A stretch of 64,000 nucleotides of DNA from Nostoc sp. FACHB-110. Its GTDB lineage: Bacteria; Cyanobacteriota; Cyanobacteriia; Cyanobacteriales; Nostocaceae. The notes under the pieces were generated by a model, which did not search any database, was not told where the DNA came from, and saw only the letters and a program-made list of their open reading frames with translations. The stretch is taken from assembly GCF_014697425.1 (NCBI RefSeq), contig NZ_JACJRU010000001.1, positions 434,001 to 498,000 of the forward strand, in the 5' to 3' direction. Within the stretch, counting starts at the first letter, position 1. Every line of letters begins with the position of its first letter. Made by a program: the position numbers and the translations under genes. This document shows positions 56,325 through 63,669 of this stretch, in pieces.

Positions 56325-57215
56325 ATGAAATTACCTATCAATACTAGCCGCCGATTCTTTTTCATCGCCATCACATCATTTGCAGCTTCTACAGTCTTTG
56401 CTAGTTGTAGTTCACCGCATAATAATTCGGCTGTGAATAATGTGAATCCTTCAGCCACCACAGCAGCCAATACAACCACAACTCCAGCCAAAGAAAAAAT
56501 CAAAGTTGGTGTTACACCAGTTCCCGCCGGCGAAATTTTAGAGTTTGTCAAAAAGAATTTAGCACCAGAAGCGGGGCTAGATATCGAAATAGTTACATTT
56601 AATGACTTTGTGCAGAATAACACTGCTTTGAAAGATGGTGTGATTGATGCCAATTATTTCCAACATATTCCTTTTATGGAGGACTATGGCAAGAAACATA
56701 ACTTTGAAATGTATGCTTTTACGCCACAAATTCATTTAAATCCTGTGGGACTTTTTTCTAAAAAATATAAGTCCCTTAATGATGTACCTAACAAAGCTCT
56801 GGTGACAATTCCTGATGATCCTAGTAATGCTCATCGGGCTTTAAAAGTCTTGGAATCATCAGGCTTAATCAAACTTAAGGAAAATGTTCGTCCGGCGAGT
56901 CCTAAAGATATTATTGCTAACCCCAAAAATATCCAAATTAAAGAAATACCAGGAGCGCAAGCAATTCCGAGTCTTCCTGATGTAGACTTAGCCGGAGTTA
57001 CAGGTAATTGGATTGTGCAAGCTGGATTAAAAACCGATAAAGATGCTTTAGCTTTAGAGACTGCTAAAGACCCAATTTATGCGGTGACTGTCACAACATT
57101 AAAAGGTAAAGAAACCGACCCCAGAGTGCAGAAACTCTATAAGTTATTGCGGGACGATAAAGTCAAACAATTTATTAGAGATAAATACCAAGGCGCAGTG
57201 ATTCCCATCCCTTAA
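56325..57215 (+). CDS. metQ: MetQ/NlpA family substrate-binding lipoprotein (copy 1)
   Basis: A 296-residue lipoprotein with a twin-basic N-terminus (NTSRRFFFIAITSFAASTVF) and lipobox ending at Cys28 (FASC). Family signatures are KVGVTPVPAGEILEFVKKNLAPEAGLDIEIV, DANYFQHIPFMEDYGK, YSKKYKSL-type hinge, VTIPDDPSNAHRALKVLE and ALPSLPDVDLAG-like loop. MetQ proteins bind methionine (or methionine sulfoxide and derivatives) for MetNI import. It is about 60-70 percent alike to copy 2 by eye, 24 bases downstream, showing a tandem duplication. Both have a Ser/Thr/Asn-rich linker after the lipobox. Confidence 0.9.
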   Translation: MKLPINTSRRFFFIAITSFAASTVFASCSSPHNNSAVNNVNPSATTAANTTTTPAKEKIKVGVTPVPAGEILEFVKKNLAPEAGLDIEIVTFNDFVQNNTALKDGVIDANYFQHIPFMEDYGKKHNFEMYAFTPQIHLNPVGLFSKKYKSLNDVPNKALVTIPDDPSNAHRALKVLESSGLIKLKENVRPASPKDIIANPKNIQIKEIPGAQAIPSLPDVDLAGVTGNWIVQAGLKTDKDALALETAKDPIYAVTVTTLKGKETDPRVQKLYKLLRDDKVKQFIRDKYQGAVIPIP

Positions 57216-57239
57216 TTTTCATTATTTGTAATTAAATCA

Positions 57240-58133
57240 ATGACTTTGCTTAACAACATTAATCGTCGGTTTTTTCTCCTAGCAGTTGTCTCTTTTACAG
57301 CTTCTACAGTTTTTACTAGTTGTAGTTCACCGCAAAATAACTCTGCTAATACAAATATTAATCCCTCTGCAACCACAGCCTCTAACACAACGACAACCGC
57401 AACTAAGGAAAAAATTAAAGTTGGAGTTTCACCAGTTCCAGCCGGAGAAATTTTAGAGTTTGTCAAGAAAAATCTCGCACCACAGGCGGGACTAGATATT
57501 GAAATTTTCACCTTTAGTGACAGTGTACAAAATAACTTTGCGCTGAGAGATAAACAAATAGATGCTAATTACTTTCAGCACGTTCCTTTTATGGAGGATT
57601 TTGGCAAGCAACATAATATTAAAATGGTGGCTTTAAATCCTCCAATTCACTTAAATCCAGTGGGTGTATATTCCAAAAGACACAAATCTTTGGCAGAAGT
57701 GCCGAAAAATGGCACTGTGATTATCCCTGGCGATATTAATAATGCTCATCGAGCTTTGAAGGTAATTGAAGAAGCTGGATTGGTGAAATTAAAAACTACT
57801 GCTAAAGGTTTAGTTAGTCCTAAAGATATTGCCGAAAATCCTAAAAACTTACAAGTCAAAGAAGTACCAGCGACTCAAATGATTCCTTCGCTTCCTGATG
57901 TTGATTTAGCTGTGATGACAGGTGCAACAGTGCTGGCAGGAGGACTAAGAACAGATAAAGATGCCTTGGCGTTAGAATCCAGTAACAATCCGATTTATGC
58001 GGTGACTGTGACAACATTACAAGGGCAGGAAAATGACCCCAGAATTCAAAAACTTTATAAGTTGTTACGGGATGATCAAGTCAAACAATTTATTAGAGAT
58101 AAATATCAAGGCGCAGTGATTCCCATTCCTTAA
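57240..58133 (+). CDS. metQ: MetQ/NlpA family substrate-binding lipoprotein (copy 2)
   Basis: A 297-residue lipoprotein, tandem duplicate of copy 1. Same N-terminus pattern (NINRRFFLLAVVSFTASTVF), lipobox to FTSC, the Asn/Thr-rich linker, VSPVPAGEILEFVKKNLAPQ, DANYFQHVPFMEDFGKQHN and the identical C-terminal segment KQFIRDKYQGAVIPIP. The substrate loop differs from copy 1 (DLAVMTGATVLAGG against DLAGVTGNWIVQAG), which suggests different ligand preference. It is followed 35 bases later by metN. Confidence 0.9.
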   Translation: MTLLNNINRRFFLLAVVSFTASTVFTSCSSPQNNSANTNINPSATTASNTTTTATKEKIKVGVSPVPAGEILEFVKKNLAPQAGLDIEIFTFSDSVQNNFALRDKQIDANYFQHVPFMEDFGKQHNIKMVALNPPIHLNPVGVYSKRHKSLAEVPKNGTVIIPGDINNAHRALKVIEEAGLVKLKTTAKGLVSPKDIAENPKNLQVKEVPATQMIPSLPDVDLAVMTGATVLAGGLRTDKDALALESSNNPIYAVTVTTLQGQENDPRIQKLYKLLRDDQVKQFIRDKYQGAVIPIP

Positions 58134-58168
58134 AAAATAGTCATGATTAATTGTGGGGTAATTCTGAA

Positions 58169-59146
58169 ATGATCACATTTACTGATGTTCGCAAAATTTA
58201 TCACCAAGGTACTCAAAAAGTTGTCGCTTTAGATGGAGTGAGCCTGTTTGTTAAACCAGGGGAAATTTTTGGCGTTTTAGGTCAAAGTGGCGCAGGTAAA
58301 AGCACGTTAATTCGTTGTGTGAATCAACTAGAAAGACCAACATCAGGTTCAGTTGTGGTTGATGGACAGGAAATCACAAAATTGTCGGGAGATAAATTAC
58401 GCATCGCCCGTCAACATATTGGCATGATTTTTCAACATTTCAACTTACTAAGTTGCAGAACGGTGGCGGAAAACATTGCTTTTCCTTTGGAAGTGATGGG
58501 TTTGAGTAGGCTACAACGTCGGGCGAAGGTAGAAGAATTAATTTCGCTGGTGGGTTTGCAAGGTAAAGCTGATGCTTATCCGGCGCAACTGTCTGGGGGA
58601 CAAAAGCAACGAGTCGGTATTGCTAGGGCTTTGGCGGGAGAACCGAAAGTTTTATTGTCTGATGAAGCGACATCTGCACTTGATCCCCAAACTACAAGGT
58701 CAATTTTGGACTTGTTACGCGATTTGAATAAACGTATGGGTTTGACAATCTTACTCATTACTCATGAGATGGGTGTGGTCAAGCAAATCTGCGATAGTGT
58801 GGCAATACTCAATGCTGGCAAAATTGTTGAAAAGGGATATGTAAGTGATTTAATCGCTAGACCAGAATCATTTCTCGCCCAAGAATTTTTTCCCCGTCGG
58901 AATGGTTATAGAGCAAAACCGGGTGCTGTTCTCGCCACGATCGCCTTTGCAGGAGAACAAGCCAGTCAACCAATTTTCGCAACCTTAGCCCGACGCTTTG
59001 ATGTCGATGTCAATATCCTGAGTGGAAGTGTGGAAACTGTGGGCGATCGCCGCGTTGGTCAATTCCACATTGAATTAGCAGGACAAAAGGTAACGCAAGC
59101 TTTGAACTATTTACATGAAGCCGAATTTGAAGTAGAAGTACATTGA
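58169..59146 (+). CDS. metN: MetN-type ABC transporter ATPase with NIL domain
   Basis: The frame is open from a TTG at 58151, but the ATG at 58169 (MITFTDVRKIYHQGTQKVV) is the normal start; 325 residues. Walker A GQSGAGKST, Q-loop FQHFNLLS, signature LSGGQKQRVGIARAL, Walker B VLLSDEATSALDP, H-loop LITHEMG. The C-terminal NIL domain (LATIAFAGEQASQPIFATLA, FDVDVNILSGSVE) is the methionine-sensing domain that inhibits MetN by trans-inhibition. A MetI permease gene would be expected beside it but is absent from the window; instead the frame is followed after 2 bases by a 24-codon metQ scar. Confidence 0.93.
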   Translation: MITFTDVRKIYHQGTQKVVALDGVSLFVKPGEIFGVLGQSGAGKSTLIRCVNQLERPTSGSVVVDGQEITKLSGDKLRIARQHIGMIFQHFNLLSCRTVAENIAFPLEVMGLSRLQRRAKVEELISLVGLQGKADAYPAQLSGGQKQRVGIARALAGEPKVLLSDEATSALDPQTTRSILDLLRDLNKRMGLTILLITHEMGVVKQICDSVAILNAGKIVEKGYVSDLIARPESFLAQEFFPRRNGYRAKPGAVLATIAFAGEQASQPIFATLARRFDVDVNILSGSVETVGDRRVGQFHIELAGQKVTQALNYLHEAEFEVEVH

Positions 59147-59148
59147 TC

Positions 59149-59223
59149 ATGGCTAGTTTAACAAGAATCAATCGGCGATATTTTCTTTTAGGTATCGGAA
59201 GTGCGATCGCCCCTGCATTTTAG
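59149..59223 (+). pseudogene. Collapsed metQ remnant (24 codons) between metN and metQ copy 3
   Basis: An intact short frame, starting 2 bases after the metN stop, that reads MASLTRINRRYFLL, then GIGSAIAPAF and stop. Its first half is the MetQ signal-peptide start (compare GINRRYFLLATVTAIA of copy 3), its second half is the MetQ C-terminus (compare KGTIAPAF of copy 3). The join falls exactly in GCGATCGC; copy 3 contains GCGATCGC in its signal peptide and CGATCGCCCCTGCATT at its end. A deletion between these two HIP1-like sites in a former metQ gene would leave just this. It is unlikely to make a functional protein. Confidence 0.75.
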
Positions 59224-59265
59224 AGCTAGAAACATACATTATTAAAGTATTCAGTAATTCGGAAA

Positions 59266-60120
59266 ATGGGAATCAACCGCCGCTATTTTTTACTTGCCAC
59301 AGTCACTGCGATCGCATCTATTTCTTTCGCCAGTTGTACACCAAAACAACCTACTTCTACTGGTCAATTGGTGAGTCAATCAACTAAGACAACATTACTC
59401 AAAGTTGGTTCTCGCAATACCACCACCGAAGATGTTTTAAAGTTCATTCAAAAAGAAATAGCCCCCAGTCATGGCTTCGACTTTCAAATTGTGACTATTG
59501 CTGATTCTGTCAAAATTAACGATGCTCTTAAAAATGGCGAAATTGATGCTAACTTTTTCCAGCATGAACCATTTATGAAACAAGCTGCTAAAAGACTGAA
59601 TGCTGATTTTGTCATGTTAAACCGTAGCTATACCACCATCACAGGGCTATATTCAAAAAAATTCAAAACAAAATCCCTTAAGGACATTACTACTGGAGCA
59701 ACCATCGCTATTTCTAACGATGATAGCAATCAGGATAGGGCTTTAAAATTTCTCAAACAAATTAACTTAATCAATTTAAAAGAAAAGACTGGAGAATATT
59801 ACAGCGTCAAAGATGTAATTAAGCATCCTAAAAATCTGCAAATTAAAGAATTAGATAATTACGCGATCGTCAGAGCATTGGATGATGTCGATTTAGCCGT
59901 GACCTCGGCATCTTTTTTAGTCCAAGCAAAAGTATCCCTAGACCCAATTGTGTTAGACGAAATTGGTATGGCTAACAAAAATTATGCAGTGGGTTTAGCA
60001 ACTGTACAATCAAAAGTAAATGATCCAAATATCCAAAAGCTAAATCAATTGGTGGTCGATCCCAAATTGAAAGACTACATCAATAACTATCTCAAAGGGA
60101 CGATCGCCCCTGCATTCTAA
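59266..60120 (+). CDS. metQ: MetQ/NlpA family substrate-binding lipoprotein (copy 3, divergent)
   Basis: A 284-residue lipoprotein: MGINRRYFLLATVTAIASI and lipobox to FASC (Cys about 23). Family features DANFFQHEPFMKQAAK, ITGLYSKKFKTKSLKDI, AIVRALDDVDLAVTSASF. It is clearly more distant from copies 1 and 2 than they are from each other, and its ligand region (SRNTTTEDVLKFIQKEIAPSHG) is also distinct. It lies directly before the DszA-like monooxygenase gene (18 bases), so its ligand may be the substrate of that enzyme rather than methionine. Confidence 0.88.
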   Translation: MGINRRYFLLATVTAIASISFASCTPKQPTSTGQLVSQSTKTTLLKVGSRNTTTEDVLKFIQKEIAPSHGFDFQIVTIADSVKINDALKNGEIDANFFQHEPFMKQAAKRLNADFVMLNRSYTTITGLYSKKFKTKSLKDITTGATIAISNDDSNQDRALKFLKQINLINLKEKTGEYYSVKDVIKHPKNLQIKELDNYAIVRALDDVDLAVTSASFLVQAKVSLDPIVLDEIGMANKNYAVGLATVQSKVNDPNIQKLNQLVVDPKLKDYINNYLKGTIAPAF

Positions 60121-60138
60121 ACATGATACGGAGGGATA

Positions 60139-61488
60139 ATGAGTAGAACTAAGCAATTAAAATTAGGTGCGTTCATGCGCCCCGTCAGCATCCATACAGG
60201 TGCTTGGCGTTATCCTGGGGCTATACCTGATGCTAATTTCAACTTCCCAGCACTGAAAAAATTCATCCAAAAGCTCGAAGCAGGCAAGTTTGACGCATTC
60301 TTCATGGCAGATCACTTAGCAGTGCTGAATATGCCCATAAATGCCCTGAAACGCAGTCATACTGTGACATCCTTTGAGCCGTTTACTCTGCTTTCTGCCC
60401 TCTCTACTGTCACCGAAAACATCGGATTAGTAGCTACAGCTTCCACAACTTATGACGCGCCCTTCCATATTGCCCGTCGCTTTGCCTCTCTCGACCATAT
60501 CAGTGGCGGCCGCGCTGGCTGGAACATCGTCACCACAGCCAATCCAGACGCAGCACTCAACTTTAATTTAGAAGAAGAGATAGAGCATGATGAACGCTAC
60601 CGTCGGGCGAGGGAATTTTATGATGTGGTTACAGGGCTTTGGGATTCCTTTGCTGATGATGCTTTTGTTCGGGATGTGGAAGCCGGGATTTATTTTGACC
60701 CCGAAAAGCTTCATGTTCTGAATCACAAAGGTAAATATCTCTCGGTGCGGGGGCCATTGAACATTGCAAGACCCGTGCAGGGCTGGCCTGTAATTGTCCA
60801 GGCTGGTGCATCGGAAGCCGGACGACAATTAGCCGCCGAAACTGCCGAGGCTGTGTTTGCGCCGGCTGGTAATCTGGAGGCTGGCAAAGCTTTATTTGCA
60901 GACATCAAAGGACGGGCGAAAGCAATTGGACGTGACCCCGATAGTATCAAAATTTTACCTGGTGCTTTAGTTGTGGTTGGGGAAACTGTTGCTGAAGCCC
61001 AAGCAAAGCGTGTTTATTTAGATAGCCTCGTACATTATGACAGTGGAATCGCTAGTTTAAATGGTGCGCTGGGTTACGATGTTTCCGGTTTTGACCCTGA
61101 TGGCCCCTTACCAGAAATTCCCCCAACCAATGCCGGACATTCTTCACGAGAAAGAGTCATCGCCTTAGCGCAGCGTGAAAACTTGACGATTCGGCAACTA
61201 GCGCAACGTGTTGGCAGTTACGGCGGGTTAGCTTTTGTTGGGACACCCCAAACCATCGCCGATGAGATGGAGCAATGGCTAAAGGAAGAAGGCTCGGACG
61301 GCTTTAATATTATGTTCCCTTATCTGCCGGAAGGGTTGAACGATTTTGTTGACAAGGTTGTGCCAGAACTCCAAAGTCGGGGAATTTTCCGCACCGAGTA
61401 TGAGGGAACAACCTTGCGGGAAAATCTGGGACTTCCCCGCCCTGCCAACCGTTTCTTTGAATCAGAGCGATCGCCAGCAGTTATTTAG
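60139..61488 (+). CDS. FMN-dependent monooxygenase, NtaA/SnaA/DszA family (copy 2)
   Basis: A 449-residue enzyme with a strong GGAGGG ribosome site. Motifs: HTGAWRYPGAIPDANF, KFDAFFMADHLAVLN, VATASTTYDAPFHIARRFASLDHISGGRAGWNIVTTANP, HDERYRRAREFYDVV, VQGWPVIVQAGASEAGR and DGFNIMFPYLPEG. It is in the DszA/NtaA branch, related to but not a close duplicate of the copy at 51249 (the two share the RGFATLDHLSRGRAAWNVVTS-type block). It is expected to use FMNH2 on an organosulfur or related substrate. The glutathione transferase gene follows 32 bases later. Confidence 0.92.
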   Translation: MSRTKQLKLGAFMRPVSIHTGAWRYPGAIPDANFNFPALKKFIQKLEAGKFDAFFMADHLAVLNMPINALKRSHTVTSFEPFTLLSALSTVTENIGLVATASTTYDAPFHIARRFASLDHISGGRAGWNIVTTANPDAALNFNLEEEIEHDERYRRAREFYDVVTGLWDSFADDAFVRDVEAGIYFDPEKLHVLNHKGKYLSVRGPLNIARPVQGWPVIVQAGASEAGRQLAAETAEAVFAPAGNLEAGKALFADIKGRAKAIGRDPDSIKILPGALVVVGETVAEAQAKRVYLDSLVHYDSGIASLNGALGYDVSGFDPDGPLPEIPPTNAGHSSRERVIALAQRENLTIRQLAQRVGSYGGLAFVGTPQTIADEMEQWLKEEGSDGFNIMFPYLPEGLNDFVDKVVPELQSRGIFRTEYEGTTLRENLGLPRPANRFFESERSPAVI

Positions 61489-61520
61489 TTAGTAATCAAC
61501 AGTCCTCACAGGAGAAAACA

Positions 61521-62156
61521 TTGTCATCCACATCTATCCTTCTCTATGTCGATACCCAGTACCTCAGCCCTTATGCACTGTCGGCATTCGTGTCTCTGCA
61601 TGAAAAAGGACTGTCATTCGACATCCAGACCATTGACCTTGCGGCTAAAGCCCAGCATGAACCAGGCTTTGCCACTAAGTCTTTGACGAGCCGCGTACCG
61701 ACTTTAATTCACGATGGATTCTCATTGTCGGAGTCTTCGGCGATCGCAGAATACATTGATGAAGTTTTTCCTGGTACTCCGTTATACCCAGCAGAACCAC
61801 AGAGTCGGGCCAGAGCGCGTCAGGTGCAAGCATGGCTACGCAGCGATCTCACACCTATCAAACAAGAGCGTCCTACTGAAGTGATATTCTCCGGGGCAAC
61901 AAAGCCACCTTTATCACAAAAGGCGCAAACAGCCGCCGAGAAATTGTTCTTCGCTGCTGAGTTACTACTATCTGCCAATACGGAAAACCTCTTTGGTCAG
62001 TGGTCTATCGCCGATGTTGACCTCGCTCTCATACTCCATCGCCTAATTTTGAATGGCGACCCAGTACCAGAGAATTTGGTGACATACGCTAAACATCAAT
62101 GGCAACGGCCATCTGTTCAGTTATGGGTCAATCAGCAACGCCAGCCCTTGGGTTGA
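61521..62156 (+). CDS. Glutathione S-transferase, YfcF-like
   Basis: A 211-residue protein with a TTG start, supported by AGGAGAAAACA just upstream. The thioredoxin-like N-terminal domain has SLHEKGLSFDIQTIDLAAKA, SLTSRVPTLIHDGFSLSESSAIAEYI with the conserved cis-Pro and ES motif that binds glutathione. The alpha-helical C-terminal domain follows (WSIADVDLALILHRL). It resembles the YfcF type. In this setting it could conjugate or detoxify aldehydes or sulfinates left after desulfonation. Confidence 0.88.
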   Translation: MSSTSILLYVDTQYLSPYALSAFVSLHEKGLSFDIQTIDLAAKAQHEPGFATKSLTSRVPTLIHDGFSLSESSAIAEYIDEVFPGTPLYPAEPQSRARARQVQAWLRSDLTPIKQERPTEVIFSGATKPPLSQKAQTAAEKLFFAAELLLSANTENLFGQWSIADVDLALILHRLILNGDPVPENLVTYAKHQWQRPSVQLWVNQQRQPLG

Positions 62157-62194
62157 TAAAAGATTGACAACTTAGGGAAAATTTAGGATTATTA

Positions 62195-62215
62195 ATCTAC
62201 GGTATTTTGGTAGAT
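62195..62215. promoter_or_regulatory. Candidate operator ATCTACGGTA-N4-GGTAGAT, copy 2
   Basis: Read on the minus strand it is ATCTACC, AAAA, TACCGTAG, AT, the same as the site at 52716-52737 apart from the spacer and one inserted G. It has inverted arms ATCTAC / GTAGAT. It is 216 bases before the DszC-like ATG at 62431. Confidence 0.65.
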
Positions 62216-62360
62216 TTTTAGTTCTTTCTTGGTGTTTAGCTTAACTTAAATTTGTTACCAGAGGTAATCGCCGCAGATATAAAAGCATTCTTGACATTCT
62301 CTCCATATATAGCTGCGGGTGATTCAGGCTAGGCGAATCAGCAAAAGGGCGATGAAAGTT

Positions 62361-62380
62361 TATTTACGCCGACCTGTACT
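62361..62380. repeat. Fragment of family C repeat end
   Basis: TATTTACGCCGACCTGTACT is the reverse complement of the family C left end (AGTAGGTCGGCGTAAATAAT) with one added base. A half-element left upstream of the DszC-like gene. Confidence 0.55.
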
Positions 62381-62430
62381 AGTTGCTTACAACTCGCCAA
62401 CATAGATTTTCTACATCGGAGATAAAAATA

Positions 62431-63669
62431 ATGATTAAAAGTCTAGAAAAAGTTGCAGATACAACAATCCAGTTTTCGGCTCCAGTCAGAACTAACTCGC
62501 CGGAACTCCAGCAGTTGTTTGATCATATAGCTCTGGGAGCAAGTGAACGCGACCGCGATCGCATCTTACCTTTTGATGTAGTTGAATTAATCCGGCGTTC
62601 TCGGTTGGGTGCATTACGAATCCCCGTTGCTGAAGGTGGCGGTGGTAGCACGGCGCGGGAATTATTTGAGGTGGTGATTAAGTTAGGCGATGCTGACCCG
62701 AACGTAGCTCACATTGTGCGGAATCATTTTTCTGTCACAGAGCGAATTTTGCGCTCAGAACGCACCGAAAGAAATCGTCGCTGGCTAAAGGAAGTAGTTG
62801 ATGGGGCAATTATTGGCCTTGCTTCCACCGAATTAGAAGTTAAACGGGCTGGCGGTGGTCAAGTTGTGAATACAAAATTAACACCCGATGGCGACGGTTA
62901 TCGTCTGAATGGCACGAAGTATTACAGCACTGGCAGCCTTTATGCAGACTTGATTTTTGTGCGTGTACTAGTACCAGATGGCACTACGGCGTTTATTCTC
63001 ATCCCGACAAACCGCGATGGAATTGAGCTTATAGATGACTGGGATGGCTTTGGTCAAAGGCTTACAGGCACAGGAACAACTAACTTTACTAATGTACGTG
63101 TTGAGAGAAGTGAAGTATTTTTTGAGACGGACACAGACAAAGACAATTTGCCATACAATATCATCCCGCAATTATTCTTGACTGCTATCAACGCTGGCAT
63201 TATTCGTAGCGTGCTGCGTGATGCCACAAACCTCGTTCATAAACGTCCTCGGACTTTTTACCACGCTGTATCCGAGCAAGCAGCAGACGACCCCATTTTA
63301 CAGCAAACCGTCGGACAAATTGCGGCTAATGCCTTTGCAGCAGAAGCGATCGTTTTAGCCGCCGCCGATGGACTTGATCGCCTGCCTGCGGCAAAAGCCC
63401 AAGGCGAAGAAGCCGAGACGGCTGTAGCGTTAGAAACTTCTTTGAAAGCAGCGAAAGCCAAATTAATTGTTGATGATTTAGCGTTACGTTCAGCCACCTT
63501 ACTATTTGAAGTTGGTGGGGCTTCTACAACCAAGAAAAGCTCAAACTTTGACCGTCACTGGCGCAATGCCCGTACTTTATCCTCACATAATCCCAATCAC
63601 TTTAAGGCTCGTGCGATTGGAGACTATGAGATAAATGGTACACCGTTGCCGCAGAGAGGATTCTTTTAG
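62431..63669 (+). CDS. Acyl-CoA dehydrogenase-fold flavoenzyme, DszC/SfnB-like
   Basis: The frame reaches back to a TTG/ATG at 62383, but the ATG at 62431 has GGAG ten bases before it; 412 residues. Acyl-CoA-dehydrogenase fold: ILPFDVVELIRRSRLGALRIP, ADPNVAHIVRNHFSVTERIL, GYRLNGTKYYSTGSLYAD, and the C-terminal ALRSATLLFEVGGASTTKKSSNFDRHWRNARTLSSHNP. The last segment, with the GASTT and HWRNART motifs, is that of the DszC/SfnB group, flavin-dependent monooxygenases or sulfur-acquisition oxidoreductases that oxidise sulfur atoms, rather than of true acyl-CoA dehydrogenases. It is the last gene of the island and carries the operator motif upstream. Confidence 0.88.
   Translation: MIKSLEKVADTTIQFSAPVRTNSPELQQLFDHIALGASERDRDRILPFDVVELIRRSRLGALRIPVAEGGGGSTARELFEVVIKLGDADPNVAHIVRNHFSVTERILRSERTERNRRWLKEVVDGAIIGLASTELEVKRAGGGQVVNTKLTPDGDGYRLNGTKYYSTGSLYADLIFVRVLVPDGTTAFILIPTNRDGIELIDDWDGFGQRLTGTGTTNFTNVRVERSEVFFETDTDKDNLPYNIIPQLFLTAINAGIIRSVLRDATNLVHKRPRTFYHAVSEQAADDPILQQTVGQIAANAFAAEAIVLAAADGLDRLPAAKAQGEEAETAVALETSLKAAKAKLIVDDLALRSATLLFEVGGASTTKKSSNFDRHWRNARTLSSHNPNHFKARAIGDYEINGTPLPQRGFF

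Noticed and set aside
62431-63669. Annotation as an ordinary acyl-CoA dehydrogenase
   Set aside because: Its C-terminal motifs and its genetic context fit the DszC/SfnB group better, and no beta-oxidation genes are near.
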